Positions 49,831 to 59,326 are shown, counted from the first letter of the stretch. The stretch is DNA of 64,000 nt from Janthinobacterium sp. 67 (GCF_002797895.1 NZ_PGES01000001.1:3658001-3722000); one strand, 5' to 3'. Notes: generated from the sequence alone by a model not told the origin. Numbers and translations are program-made.

Positions 49831-50502
49831 TCATTTGGCGAAATCGTAGGGCCCGCCCCGCTCCAGCGCCCGCTGGTAGGCGGGCCGCGCATGGATGCGC
49901 TGCAGGAAGGCCGTCAGCTTCGGCTGGCGCTCGTCGAGTCCGCCGCGCATGGCGGCCGCTTCCAGCGGAAAGCTCATCTGGATGTCCGCCGCCGTGAATT
50001 CATTGCCGGCAAACCATTTGCTTTTCTCCAGCTCCGCTTCCATGTAGGCCAGCTGGCTGTCGATATTGGGCAGGATGAAGCTGCTCTTGACCTTGCCGGC
50101 GATGCCGCGCGCGATCGGTTTGACGAAAAACGGCATCGGCGACGCTTCGACCTTGTCGAATACCAGCTTCATCAGCAGCGGCGGCATGGCCGAGCCTTCC
50201 GCGAAATGCAGCCAGTAGGTCCAGCGCAGCTTGTCCGGCGTACCCGCCGCCGGTATCAAGCGGCCATTGCCGTAGCGCTCGACCAGGTACTCGATGATGG
50301 CGCCCGATTCGGCGATGGTGTTGGCGCCATCCGTGATCACGGGCGACTTGCCCAGCGGATGGACGGCTTTCAGCGCGGCGGGCGCCAGCATGGTTTTCGG
50401 GTCGCGCTGGTAACGCTTGACCTCGTAGTCGAGGCCCAGTTCCTCGAGCAGCCAGAGCACGCGCTGCGAGCGCGAATTATTCAGATGGTGGACGACGATC
50501 AT
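49831..50502 (-). CDS. Glutathione S-transferase
   Basis: 223 residues with the thioredoxin-like N-domain (HHLNNSRSQRVLWLLEELGLDYEVKRYQR; LGKSPVITDG; AESGAIIEYL) and an all-helical C-domain. The SRSQR start points to a Ser/Tyr-type bacterial GST. Substrate unknown; no linked gene suggests one. Confidence 0.9.
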   Translation of the reverse strand: MIVVHHLNNSRSQRVLWLLEELGLDYEVKRYQRDPKTMLAPAALKAVHPLGKSPVITDGANTIAESGAIIEYLVERYGNGRLIPAAGTPDKLRWTYWLHFAEGSAMPPLLMKLVFDKVEASPMPFFVKPIARGIAGKVKSSFILPNIDSQLAYMEAELEKSKWFAGNEFTAADIQMSFPLEAAAMRGGLDERQPKLTAFLQRIHARPAYQRALERGGPYDFAK

Positions 50503-50666
50503 GGTTTTCCCGTTAGGCGATGGTTGAGTTCCAGTATAGCCGGGACGGCCGGATCGGGCAGCGCAAGCGGAGCGGCAAAAAAAATTGCGAAAAACAGTAT
50601 TTTCAATTGATAACTTTTCAATCTTCCCTTATCTTGTTTTGTTTCCAATAAGTAAGGAAACCCTCT

Positions 50667-51719
50667 GTGGATTTCGACACCAACAACACCACGCCCAAAC
50701 GCGAAGCCATTACCTTCAGCGCGACCGGCAGCGAATACTTCCGTATCTGGATCGTCAACCTGCTGCTGAGCATTGTCACCCTGGGCATTTATTCCGCCTG
50801 GGCCAAGGTGCGCCGCAACCGCTATTTCTATTCCAGCACCCACCTGGCTGGCAGCAGCTTCGAATACCATGGCAATGCCGTCGCCATCCTGAAGGGCCGC
50901 ATCGCGGCAGTCGTGCTGATCGGCGGCTACAACATCGCCCTGCGTGTCTCGCCCATCGTCGGCCTGCTGATGTTCGTGCTGCTGGCCGCCATCCTGCCCT
51001 GGCTGGTATGGAAAAGCCTGCAATTCAAGCTGTACAACACCAGCTACCGTGGCATCCGCTTCGGATTCGGCGGCAGCGCCAAGGAAGCCTACAAGTATTT
51101 CCTGTGGCTGCCCATCCTCAATACCTTCACGGCTGGCCTGATGACGCCGTTCCTGCACCAGCGCCTGAAGCGCTTCCAGCACACGCAAAGCCGTTTCGGC
51201 AGCAGCCAGTTCAGCTTTGATGCCACGGTGGGCAGCTTCTACAAGACTTACCTGCTGTTCTTCGCGCTGTTGCTGGGCGGTCTGCTGGTGCTCATTTTCG
51301 TCGTCTTCGGCAGCGTGTTTGCCTCGTTTGCGGCCCACGCCAACGATGCCACCAAGGTCGGCAGCCTGCTGTTTGCCATCGGTGCCTTGTACCTGTGGAT
51401 GTTTACCGTGCTGCCGCTGTTCCTGACCATGATCCAGAACCTGATCTGGAACCACACGCGCCTGCAGCAGCACCAGTTCCAGTCGCAGCTGACCTGGGGC
51501 CGCACCACCTTCATCATGCTGACCAACCTGCTGGGCATCGTCGTCACCCTGGGCCTGTTTTCGCCATTCGCCCACGTGCGCTGGCTGAAGTACCGCCTGG
51601 AAGCGACGTCGATGCTGGTGCACGGCAGCCTGGACGAGTTTGTCGCCGCCACGGGCCAGCAAGTCTCGGCCACGGGCGAAGGCATGGCCGACCTGCTGGA
51701 CTTCGACCTGTCGATGTAA
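50667..51719 (+). CDS. DUF898 (YjgN-family) membrane protein
   Basis: 350 residues beginning at the GTG at 50667, with AAGGAAA about nine bases before. Two halves repeat the DUF898 unit: a TM with ILSIVTLGIYSAWAKVRRNRYFYSSTH in the first and LLGIVVTLGLFSPFAHVRWLKYRLEAT in the second; four to six helices in all. Function unknown; the family is often next to M48 proteases, as here (gap of three bases). Confidence 0.88.
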   Translation: MDFDTNNTTPKREAITFSATGSEYFRIWIVNLLLSIVTLGIYSAWAKVRRNRYFYSSTHLAGSSFEYHGNAVAILKGRIAAVVLIGGYNIALRVSPIVGLLMFVLLAAILPWLVWKSLQFKLYNTSYRGIRFGFGGSAKEAYKYFLWLPILNTFTAGLMTPFLHQRLKRFQHTQSRFGSSQFSFDATVGSFYKTYLLFFALLLGGLLVLIFVVFGSVFASFAAHANDATKVGSLLFAIGALYLWMFTVLPLFLTMIQNLIWNHTRLQQHQFQSQLTWGRTTFIMLTNLLGIVVTLGLFSPFAHVRWLKYRLEATSMLVHGSLDEFVAATGQQVSATGEGMADLLDFDLSM

Positions 51720-51722
51720 GCA

Positions 51723-52733
51723 ATGCACGCCGACAAGCAAGAAGACCGCGCTACCCTGGCCGCCCGCTATTTCGACGGCCAGACCTCGCGCCTGTACCAC
51801 GTCACGCTCAGCGTGCGCGATGGCATGGCCGTGCTGGCCGGCGACATCGAGCGCAGCTGCCCGCTGGGCGAGCTGCACGTGTCCGAACGCAGCAGCCACG
51901 CCGTGCGCAAGGTCAGCTTTCCCGACGGCGCCTACCTGGAGATCGCCGACCAGGCGGCCTTCAACGACTTGCTGCACGACACGGGCCACCGCGACGGCTG
52001 GGTGGTGCGGCTGCAGCAAAGCTGGCGCGGCGCCCTGCTGGCCACGGTCGCCACCGTGCTGGCACTGTGGCTCAGCTATCAGTACCTGCTGCCGGTAGTG
52101 GCGAAGGGCGTCGCGTATGCGATTCCCCAATCCGTTGAGCGCCAGCTGGGCCAGGGCGTGCTCGATTTCCTCGACAAGCACGTGTTTGAGGCAAGCAAGC
52201 TCGCTGGCGCGCGCCAGCAAGCCTTGCGCCAGCAGTTCGCGCGCCTGGCCACGCCCGGCAACAGCACGCCCGAGCACCGCATCGTCTTCCGCAAGAGCAA
52301 GATCGGTCCGAATGCGTTCGCCCTGCCGTCCGGCGACATCGTGCTCACCGATGAAATGGTGGCACTGATGCCGGACGACGAGGCCATCATGGGCGTGCTG
52401 GCCCATGAACTGGGCCATTTGCAGCAACGCCACCTGACGCGCCGCCTGATCCAGACCTCGGCCGTGGGCGCCGGCGCGGCGCTGCTGTTCGGCGACGTGT
52501 CGACCGTGGTGGCGACCCTGCCGCCGCTGCTGCTGGACTTGAAGTATTCGCGCGACGTCGAGCGCGAGGCGGACGACTACGCGATCACCATGCTGCGCCA
52601 GAACGGCATCGCGCTGGAACACCTGGCGCAAGTGTTCGTCGCCCTGGGCAAGCTGGACCAGGGCACGCCCTACCTGTCGAGCCATCCGGCCAGCGCCGAG
52701 CGTGTCGAACGCATCCGCGCAGCACAGCGGTAA
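51723..52733 (+). CDS. M48-family metalloprotease with N-terminal membrane anchor
   Basis: 336 residues. An N-terminal soluble part (about 1-98), one membrane helix (ALLATVATVLALWLSYQYLLPVV, about 101-123) and a catalytic domain with HELGH (228-232) and the third zinc ligand in EREADDYA (about 282). It belongs to the HtpX/LoiP/BepA superfamily. Co-transcribed with the DUF898 gene, so the membrane protein may be its partner or substrate. Confidence 0.9.
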   Translation: MHADKQEDRATLAARYFDGQTSRLYHVTLSVRDGMAVLAGDIERSCPLGELHVSERSSHAVRKVSFPDGAYLEIADQAAFNDLLHDTGHRDGWVVRLQQSWRGALLATVATVLALWLSYQYLLPVVAKGVAYAIPQSVERQLGQGVLDFLDKHVFEASKLAGARQQALRQQFARLATPGNSTPEHRIVFRKSKIGPNAFALPSGDIVLTDEMVALMPDDEAIMGVLAHELGHLQQRHLTRRLIQTSAVGAGAALLFGDVSTVVATLPPLLLDLKYSRDVEREADDYAITMLRQNGIALEHLAQVFVALGKLDQGTPYLSSHPASAERVERIRAAQR

Positions 52734-52834
52734 TCCCGCGCGGCGTTCACCGGGCGCCGCGTTCTTTCCCCCCAGCACGTTCCGCGAATCGAAGGTAGAC
52801 TCAGCAATATCAGTCTGACTTCACCGGAGTGCCC

Positions 52835-54445
52835 ATGCACCTAGTACCATTTCGCTACCTGACCTTCATTGCGACGGCAGCCATCTTTGTCCTGTCCCTG
52901 TTTTACTACGATCACTACTGGCTGCCCGTGCTGGCCGGTGCCCTGACCCTGGTTGGCATCAGCGACCTGCTGCAAACGAAGCGCGCCCTGCGCCGCAACT
53001 ACCCCATCCTCGCGCATTTCCGTTTTTTCTTCGAGAGCATCCGCCCCGAGATCCGCCAGTATTTCCTGGAAAGCGACAGCGAGGCGACGCCGTTCTCGCG
53101 CAGCCAGCGCAGCATCGTCTACCAGCGCGCCAAGGAGCAGACGGACAAGCGTCCGTTCGGCACCCAGCTCGACGTCTATGAAGCGGGCTATGAATGGATC
53201 AACCATTCCATCGCTCCCGCCAAGGTGACGGGCCACGATTTTCGTATCGAGATCGGCAACCATCCGGACTGCCCACGTGAAAAGCCGTATTCGGCCAGCG
53301 TCTTCAATATCTCGGCGATGAGCTTTGGCGCCCTGTCGGCCAACGCCATCCTGGCCCTGAACGGCGGCGCGCGCAGCGGCGGCTTCATGCACGATACGGG
53401 CGAAGGCAGCATCAGCCCCTATCACCGCGAAAACGGCGGCGACCTGGTGTGGGAAATCGGTTCCGGCTACTTCGGCTGCCGCAACCAGGATGGCACGTTT
53501 TCCGAGGAACGCTTCATCGCCAACGCCAGCTCGGAACAGGTCAAAATGATCGAGCTGAAAATGTCGCAGGGCGCCAAGCCGGGCCACGGCGGCGTGCTGC
53601 CCGGGCCGAAAGTCACCATCGAGATCGCCACCACGCGCGGCGTGATGGTGGGCGAGGATTGCGTCTCGCCGGCCGCGCACAGCGCCTTTTCCACGCCACT
53701 GGAAATGCTGCACTTTATCGACCGCCTGCGCACGCTCTCCGGCGGCAAGCCGACCGGCTTCAAGCTGGCCATCGGCCATCCGTGGGAATTCTTCGCCATC
53801 GTCAAAGCCATGCTGGAAACGGGCATCACGCCCGACTTCATCGTCGTCGACGGCAGCGAAGGAGGCACGGGCGCCGCGCCCCTGGAATTCACGGACCACG
53901 TGGGCACGCCGCTGCAGGAAGCGCTGGTGCTCGTGCATAACACGCTCGTGGGCGCCAACCTGCGAAGCAAGATAAAGATCGGCTGCTCGGGCAAGATCAT
54001 CACGGCTTTCGACATCGCCCGCCTGCTGGCGCTGGGCGCCGACTGGTGCAACTCGGCGCGCGGCTTCATGTTCGCACTGGGCTGCATCCAGTCGCAAAGC
54101 TGCCACACGGACCGCTGTCCCACGGGCGTGGCCACGCAAGACCCGCAGCGCCAGCGCGCGCTCGTGGTGCCCGACAAGATCGCCCGCGTGGCGCACTTCC
54201 ACCAGAACACCATGAAGGCGCTGGCCGAGCTGATCGCCGCCGCCGGCCTGGCGCATCCGCAGGAACTGCGCCCGCACCACCTGGTGCGGCGCATTTCGCC
54301 AAACCAGGTGAAACTGGCCTCGGCCCTGCTGCCCTTCCTGGAAGCGGGCCAGCTGCTCGACCCGAGCCAGCTGCCGCAACTGCCGCCCGTGTTCGGCCTG
54401 TACTGGCCGGAGGCGCAAGCGGCCTCGTTCCAGCGCCTCGATTGA
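52835..54445 (+). CDS. Membrane-anchored FMN-binding glutamate-synthase-like protein
   Basis: 536 residues from the ATG at 52835 (GGAG five bases upstream; the in-frame GTG at 52829 overlaps that site). Two N-terminal membrane segments (YLTFIATAAIFVLSLFYY; WLPVLAGALTLVGISDLL), then the FMN domain of glutamate synthase (ISAMSFGALSANAI, DGSEGGTGAAPLEF) and the three [3Fe-4S] cysteines (417, 423, 428; spacing C-x5-C-x4-C). No glutaminase domain. The substrate of these stand-alone forms is not settled. Confidence 0.9.
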   Translation: MHLVPFRYLTFIATAAIFVLSLFYYDHYWLPVLAGALTLVGISDLLQTKRALRRNYPILAHFRFFFESIRPEIRQYFLESDSEATPFSRSQRSIVYQRAKEQTDKRPFGTQLDVYEAGYEWINHSIAPAKVTGHDFRIEIGNHPDCPREKPYSASVFNISAMSFGALSANAILALNGGARSGGFMHDTGEGSISPYHRENGGDLVWEIGSGYFGCRNQDGTFSEERFIANASSEQVKMIELKMSQGAKPGHGGVLPGPKVTIEIATTRGVMVGEDCVSPAAHSAFSTPLEMLHFIDRLRTLSGGKPTGFKLAIGHPWEFFAIVKAMLETGITPDFIVVDGSEGGTGAAPLEFTDHVGTPLQEALVLVHNTLVGANLRSKIKIGCSGKIITAFDIARLLALGADWCNSARGFMFALGCIQSQSCHTDRCPTGVATQDPQRQRALVVPDKIARVAHFHQNTMKALAELIAAAGLAHPQELRPHHLVRRISPNQVKLASALLPFLEAGQLLDPSQLPQLPPVFGLYWPEAQAASFQRLD

Positions 54446-54627
54446 TGCGGCCATTGCGCAAGTGGAGCAATACCACTTAATAACCACTTGCGCAAATATC
54501 TAAATCCAATACAATACCAAAATAAGTATAAAACCAAGGCAGCTTTTCCGGTGATTGTCCAGATGCGTCACCAGGGGCCAGAATACGGACTTGTCGTCAT
54601 TAGAATGAATACCGGAGGAGTTGCAGC

Positions 54628-56169
54628 ATGGAACAGGGTTTGCGCGAGAAAATAGGACAGTTGTTCATGGTGGGCTTCGACGCCCTGCAGGCGGACGAGC
54701 ATATCAAGACCTTGATACGCGAAAAGAAGGTGGGCGGCGTGATCCTGTTCCGCCGCAATGTGCACACGCCCGCGCAAGTGTCGGCGCTGTGCCGCGAACT
54801 GCAGGAGATCAACGCGGAAGTATCCGACACGCCGCTCTTGATCTCCATCGACCAGGAAGGCGGCATGGTGATGCGCATCGAACAGGGCGTCACGCCGATT
54901 CCCGCTGCGATGGCCTTCCAGGCGGCCGGCTCCATCGACGACTGCGAACGCATGAACCAGATCAGCGGCGATGAAATGCGCCAGGTGGGCATCAATATGC
55001 TGCTCGCCCCCGTGCTGGACGTGAACAACAACCGCAACAACCCCGTCATCGGCGTGCGCGCGTATGGCGAGGATGCCGCCACCGTCATAGCCTACGGCAT
55101 GGCGGCCATGCGCGGCCAGCGCGCCAGCGGCGTGGCCGTCACCGCCAAGCACTTCCCCGGCCACGGCGACACGGCCACCGATACGCATTACGCCATGGCG
55201 CTTGTCCCGCACGACAAGGAACGCCTGCACGCCGTGGAACTGGCGCCCTTCCGCGCGGCCATTGCCGGCGGCGTGGACGCCATCATGACGGCGCACGTGG
55301 TCTTCCCCGCCTTCGAGGCCGACACCAGCGTACCGGCCACCCTGTCGAAAGGCGTGCTGACGGACCTGCTGCGCGGCGAGTTGAAATACCAGGGCGTCGT
55401 CATTACCGACTGCCTGGAAATGGCGGCGATCGCCGACGGCATCGGCATCGCCCAGGGCGCCATCGCCACCTTGCAGGCCGGCGCCGACATCGTCCTCATT
55501 TCGCACCGCGAAGCGCAGCAGACGGCCGCCATCGACGCCGTCATCGCCGCCGTGGAGCGCGGCGACATCTCCATCGCCCGCATCGACGCGGCTTGTGCGC
55601 GCGTGGCTGAACTCAAGCGCAACCGCGCCGTGCGCGACTGGCGCGAACGCCCGGTCCATCCGCCGGCGCTGATGCAGCCGGCCGCGATGGCCCTGTCGCA
55701 GCTGCTGCAAAAAGCGGCCTTGCGCGTGCAGGGCGACTACCGCCCGCTCGACGCCAGCCTGCCCGTGACCCTGCTGACGGTGGAAGTGCGCTCGCGCAGC
55801 GAGATCGACGAAGTGGCGCTGGGCCGCAACAAGGAAGCGCGCAGCTCGATGCTGCCGGCGCTGCTCGAAGCGGGCCTGGACGTGCGCGAGTACGCCTTGT
55901 CGGCCGAGGCGCTGGAAGAAGAGGTCAACGAGGCGATCGCCTTTGCCCAGGGCGCGCGGCAGATCGTGCTGCAAACGTATAACGCCATGTTCGTCGACGG
56001 CCAGCGCCGCCTGGTCGAAGCCCTGCCGCACGACAGACTGTGGCTGGTGGCGGGCCGTTTGCCGTATGACCTGGACCTGGCGCCCGACGCGCAAGGCCGC
56101 CTGGCCGCCTTCGGCTGCCGCCCGGCCGCGCTCGTGCCGGTCGTCGACAAGCTGGCCGGCAAGGCGTAG
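54628..56169 (+). CDS. Glycoside hydrolase family 3 beta-N-acetylhexosaminidase (NagZ-like, extended)
   Basis: 513 residues; ordinary NagZ is about 340. The GH3 barrel has KHFPGHGDT (from Lys174), which bears the NagZ catalytic His-Asp loop, and the nucleophile Asp261 in VITDCLEM. The last ~170 residues form an additional C-terminal domain. No signal peptide, so it is cytoplasmic. It should free GlcNAc from muropeptides or similar sugars, feeding the recycling route of AmgK and MurU encoded earlier. Confidence 0.88.
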   Translation: MEQGLREKIGQLFMVGFDALQADEHIKTLIREKKVGGVILFRRNVHTPAQVSALCRELQEINAEVSDTPLLISIDQEGGMVMRIEQGVTPIPAAMAFQAAGSIDDCERMNQISGDEMRQVGINMLLAPVLDVNNNRNNPVIGVRAYGEDAATVIAYGMAAMRGQRASGVAVTAKHFPGHGDTATDTHYAMALVPHDKERLHAVELAPFRAAIAGGVDAIMTAHVVFPAFEADTSVPATLSKGVLTDLLRGELKYQGVVITDCLEMAAIADGIGIAQGAIATLQAGADIVLISHREAQQTAAIDAVIAAVERGDISIARIDAACARVAELKRNRAVRDWRERPVHPPALMQPAAMALSQLLQKAALRVQGDYRPLDASLPVTLLTVEVRSRSEIDEVALGRNKEARSSMLPALLEAGLDVREYALSAEALEEEVNEAIAFAQGARQIVLQTYNAMFVDGQRRLVEALPHDRLWLVAGRLPYDLDLAPDAQGRLAAFGCRPAALVPVVDKLAGKA

Positions 56170-56192
56170 GCGCAGCGCTAGCGACGTAAAAA

Positions 56193-56214
56193 AACCCGCA
56201 TGTGCGGGTTTTTT
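56193..56214. terminator. Bidirectional rho-independent terminator
   Basis: AACCCGCA / TGCGGGTT hairpin with T-runs on both strands, between the GH3 gene and the convergent small membrane protein. Confidence 0.9.
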
Positions 56215-56218
56215 TCAT

Positions 56219-56380
56219 TCAGCTTGGCGCAACGGGCGGCAACGCCGCCACCGCCAGCAAGGCAAACGGCCCGAGCAGCAGGCCGATGCCGAACCAGAGT
56301 CCCCCGTGGCGGCCGCGCCGGCTGGCCAGCAGCCAGGTGGCGACCGCAAACAGAAACATGAAGATCAACAGTATCGCCAT
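56219..56380 (-). CDS. Small hydrophobic membrane protein
   Basis: 53 residues from the ATG at 56380, preceded by AAGGAGTG; the longer frame start at 56419 would put that site inside the gene. Two hydrophobic helices (LLIFMFLFAVATWLLA; WFGIGLLLGPFALLAVAALP) separated by a basic loop (SRRGRHGG). No function known. Faces the terminator at 56193. Confidence 0.6.
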   Translation of the reverse strand: MAILLIFMFLFAVATWLLASRRGRHGGLWFGIGLLLGPFALLAVAALPPVAPS

Positions 56381-56450
56381 TGCCACTCCTTGCCATGCGG
56401 AAAGCCCAGTGTAGCCCACGGGCGCGCCCGTGGCTACTCCGGCGTTGACC

Positions 56451-56723
56451 CTAGCGCCGCACCTGCATCAGGATCACGCGCTTGCTGCTGCCGTCGGCCG
56501 GTGGCGTGGCTGACGGCGGCGGGCTGTCGCAGGAGCCGCAGGAACCGCAGCCGCTGCCGCAACCGGGCGTCACCTTGAAGAAGGCCGACATCTTCGCCTC
56601 ATCGAGGCCGCAGCGCACGAGGCCGCGCACGATGGCGCGGCGCACGCCGGCCGGCAGGTATTTGGTCGAGAAATGCAGCAGCGCGGCTGCGACGATCAGG
56701 GCGACGATGAGAGTTTGCCACAT
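56451..56723 (-). CDS. FeoB-associated Cys-rich membrane protein
   Basis: 90 residues: one N-terminal membrane helix (LIVALIVAAALLHFST), a basic segment, and a cysteine cluster (GCGSGCGSCGSCD, four Cys) followed by a low-complexity tail. It lies nine bases after feoB, where many bacteria have a small FeoB-linked Cys-rich protein. Probably an accessory of iron uptake; not homologous to E. coli FeoC by reading. Confidence 0.75.
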   Translation of the reverse strand: MWQTLIVALIVAAALLHFSTKYLPAGVRRAIVRGLVRCGLDEAKMSAFFKVTPGCGSGCGSCGSCDSPPPSATPPADGSSKRVILMQVRR

Positions 56724-56732
56724 GGTTTTCTC

Positions 56733-58640
56733 CTAGGCGCCGAACAGCAGGGCGACGCGGTACGTGATGAACGAGGCGGCGTAGGCCAGCGCGAACATAT
56801 AGCCGGCCATCAGCAGCGGATAGCGCCAGCCGCCCGTCTCGCGTTTGACCACGGAGAGGGTCGACAGGCACTGCGGCGCGAACACGTACCAGGCCAGCAG
56901 GGACAGCGCGGTGGCCATCGACCACGAATGGGCGATCAGCGGTTCCAGGGTCGAGGCCAGCGCGTCGCCCGTTTGCGACAGCGCATACACGGTGCCCAGC
57001 GCGCCGACGGCCACTTCGCGCGCCGCCATGCCCGGCACCAGCGCGATGCAGATCTGCCAGTTGAAACCGATCGGCGCGAAGATCACTTCCAGGCCGCGGC
57101 CCAGGATACCGGCCAGGCTGTAGTAGATCGGCGGATGGATCGCATTGTCCGGCGCACCGGGGAAGGTGCTGAGGAACCACAGGATGATCATCAGGCTCAG
57201 GATGATGGTACCGACGCGCGTGAGGAAGATCTTCGCGCGCTCCCACAGGCTGACGGCCAGGTTGCGCAGATGCGGCCAGTGATAGGCCGGCAGTTCCAGC
57301 AGCAGCGGCTGGTTGCCGCGCACGCCCATGCTGCGCTTCATGACCCAGGCCACGGCCATGGCCGAGATGATGCCGGCAAAGTACAGGACGAACAGCACCA
57401 GGCCTTGCAGGCTCAGGTAGCCCCACACCTGGCGCTGCGGGATGAAGGCGGCGATGATCAGCGCATACACGGGCAGGCGCGCCGAGCACGTCATCAGCGG
57501 CGCGATCATGATGGTGACGAGGCGGTCGCGCGGATTCTGGATGGTGCGCGCCGCCATCACGCCGGGAATGGCGCAGGCAAAGCTCGACAGCAGCGGGATG
57601 AAGGCGCGGCCGGACAGGCCCACGCCACCCATCAGGCGGTCCAGCAAAAAGGCCGCGCGCGGCAGGTAGCCGCAGTCTTCCAGGCTCAGGATGAAGAAGA
57701 ACAAAATCAGGATCTGCGGCAGGAAGACCAGGACGCTGCCGACGCCGCCGATGATGCCTTCCACCAGCAAGCTTTTCAGGTGGCCGTCGGGCATGTTCGC
57801 CGTCAGCACGGCGCCCAGGTGGCCCACGCCATCGGTGATCATTTCCATCGGCGTGGCGGCCCACGCAAACACGGCCTGGAAGATCAGGAACATCAGCACG
57901 GCCAGGATGAGGGGGCCGAACACGGGGTGCAGCACCACGTCGTCGATCTTTTCCGTCAGGTTGCCGCTGTCTTGCGTGTCGTTGCTGACGGCGGCCAGGA
58001 TGCGGCGCACTTCGCGCTGGGTTTCTTCGACGGTGACGGCATCGATGGCCGCCAGCGGTTTCGCGTCCACGGCCGGCAGCGGCAGCATGGCATCGATGGC
58101 GTCGAGCAGGGCTTTTTCGCCATCGTGCTGCACCGCGATGGTTTCCACCACGGGCATGCCCAATTCGGCCGACAGCCTGGCCGTGTCGATGACCATGCCG
58201 CGCTTGCGCGCCACGTCCGTCATGTTCAGCGCCAGCAGCATGGGCAGGCCCAGGCGCTTGACTTCCAGCACCAGGCGCAAGTTCAGGCGCAAATTGGTGG
58301 CGTCGACGACGCAGATGATGGCGTCGGGACGCGGGTCGCCCTTGCGCAGCCCGCCCACCACGTCGCGCGTGATGGCTTCATCGGGCGTGGTGGCCGACAG
58401 GCTGTAGGCGCCCGGCAAATCGAGCACGCGCACGGGCTTGCCGGCGGGCGACGTGAAATGGCCTTCCTTGCGCTCGATGGTCACGCCGGCGTAGTTCGCC
58501 ACTTTCTGGCGCGCGCCCGTCAAACGGTTGAACAGGGCGGTCTTGCCGCAGTTGGGATTGCCCAGCAAGGCAATTTGTGGCTGATGCGGCGGCTTGTGCA
58601 CCCCCGCATCGATGATCGTTTCGACAGCACCCATGGTCAT
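56733..58640 (-). CDS. feoB: Ferrous iron transporter FeoB
   Basis: 635 residues. N-terminal G-domain with GNPNCGKT (27-34), DLPGAYSL (G3) and ALNMTDVA (G4); then about nine membrane helices with the two inward-facing Gate segments. Shorter than the E. coli form (773) mainly in loops. Imports Fe(II). ATGA overlap with feoA. Confidence 0.96.
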   Translation of the reverse strand: MTMGAVETIIDAGVHKPPHQPQIALLGNPNCGKTALFNRLTGARQKVANYAGVTIERKEGHFTSPAGKPVRVLDLPGAYSLSATTPDEAITRDVVGGLRKGDPRPDAIICVVDATNLRLNLRLVLEVKRLGLPMLLALNMTDVARKRGMVIDTARLSAELGMPVVETIAVQHDGEKALLDAIDAMLPLPAVDAKPLAAIDAVTVEETQREVRRILAAVSNDTQDSGNLTEKIDDVVLHPVFGPLILAVLMFLIFQAVFAWAATPMEMITDGVGHLGAVLTANMPDGHLKSLLVEGIIGGVGSVLVFLPQILILFFFILSLEDCGYLPRAAFLLDRLMGGVGLSGRAFIPLLSSFACAIPGVMAARTIQNPRDRLVTIMIAPLMTCSARLPVYALIIAAFIPQRQVWGYLSLQGLVLFVLYFAGIISAMAVAWVMKRSMGVRGNQPLLLELPAYHWPHLRNLAVSLWERAKIFLTRVGTIILSLMIILWFLSTFPGAPDNAIHPPIYYSLAGILGRGLEVIFAPIGFNWQICIALVPGMAAREVAVGALGTVYALSQTGDALASTLEPLIAHSWSMATALSLLAWYVFAPQCLSTLSVVKRETGGWRYPLLMAGYMFALAYAASFITYRVALLFGA

Positions 58641-58921
58641 TCCGGTTGAATCAGCGGTTGAATCGTAATCAGCGCCGCTTCGAAGCGGCGTAGTGCGAAC
58701 GTGGCATTGCCCACCTTGATGGCCAGCGGATCGCCGCCGGGAATGCCGCGCTTGAGCATGCGGATGCGTTCACCGGGAACGAATCCCAGCTCCATCAGGC
58801 GGCGGACGAGGTCGACGCCATCTTCCGTCTGTCCTGCCGCGTGGGGCGTGATATGCAACACCGTGCCGCTCTGGCCGACTGCCAGCGCGTCGAGCGTCAT
58901 CAAGGGTGGAACTAGAGTCAT
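58637..58921 (-). CDS. feoA: Ferrous iron transport protein FeoA
   Basis: 94 residues from the ATG at 58921 (MTLVPPLMTLDAL). SH3-like FeoA domain: GVDLVRRLMELGFVPGERIRMLKRG and IKVGNATFALRRFEAALI. Regulates or assembles FeoB. First gene of feoAB-Cys-rich; a Fur-like site lies at 59085-59103. Confidence 0.93.
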   Translation of the reverse strand: MTLVPPLMTLDALAVGQSGTVLHITPHAAGQTEDGVDLVRRLMELGFVPGERIRMLKRGIPGGDPLAIKVGNATFALRRFEAALITIQPLIQPE

Positions 58922-59084
58922 GAGCAAATTCCGTTCAAATTAAGAACACCAGGGACAGACTGCTGCGCGTGGCGCACGCCCTGATGTTGTGAGGTAAAAC
59001 GCAACTGTTGCGCATTACCGACAAGCGGTCTTTCAAACTGTCCGGACGGCGACCGTCCGAGACAATACCAGCATTATAAACATG

Positions 59085-59103
59085 AATGCGAATAGTTTTT
59101 ATT
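59085..59103 (-). promoter_or_regulatory. Fur-box-like site upstream of feoA
   Basis: AATGCGAATAGTTTTTATT resembles the common AATGCGAATnATTCTCATT variant of the Fur box, with a weaker right half. Confidence 0.5.
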
Positions 59104-59206
59104 TAGCCCGGAGAGCCGCCCCCGTCAAGGGCTGCGCCATCCAAAAAAACGACATATCCAAGCGCCGCGCCAGGCCGCCAGGCGCCGCACACTTGATCAA
59201 AATCGC

Positions 59207-59235
59207 TTGCATTGTCCCGCACTTTGCGCGACAAT
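59207..59235 (+). promoter_or_regulatory. Candidate bfd-tonB promoter
   Basis: TTGCAT (59207-59212), 17-nt spacer, GACAAT (59230-59235). The start point would fall in the Fur box just downstream. Confidence 0.55.
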
Positions 59236-59242
59236 GAAACGT

Positions 59243-59261
59243 AATGATAATGATTCTCATT
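59243..59261. promoter_or_regulatory. Fur box
   Basis: AATGATAATGATTCTCATT is close to the consensus GATAATGATAATCATTATC and sits across the expected transcription start of bfd-tonB, a classic repressing position. Confidence 0.85.
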
Positions 59262-59326
59262 AAAACACTAGCAACAATGCTTCGCGGCACTAGTGCATTT
59301 CCATCCTCCAGCCAGAAGGTGCATCA

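Larger units (their letters stand above)
58922..59326. other. Divergent feoA / bfd control region
   Basis: No gene in these 405 bases. It holds a 7-bp hairpin CGGACGG/CCGTCCG (59043-59059), a Fur-like site facing feoA (59085-59103), and a promoter with a strong Fur box facing bfd (59207-59261). Confidence 0.6.

Noticed and set aside
50499..52778. 759-codon open frame opposite the DUF898 and M48 genes
   Set aside because: Antisense artefact of GC-rich codon use; the plus-strand genes have clear motifs.
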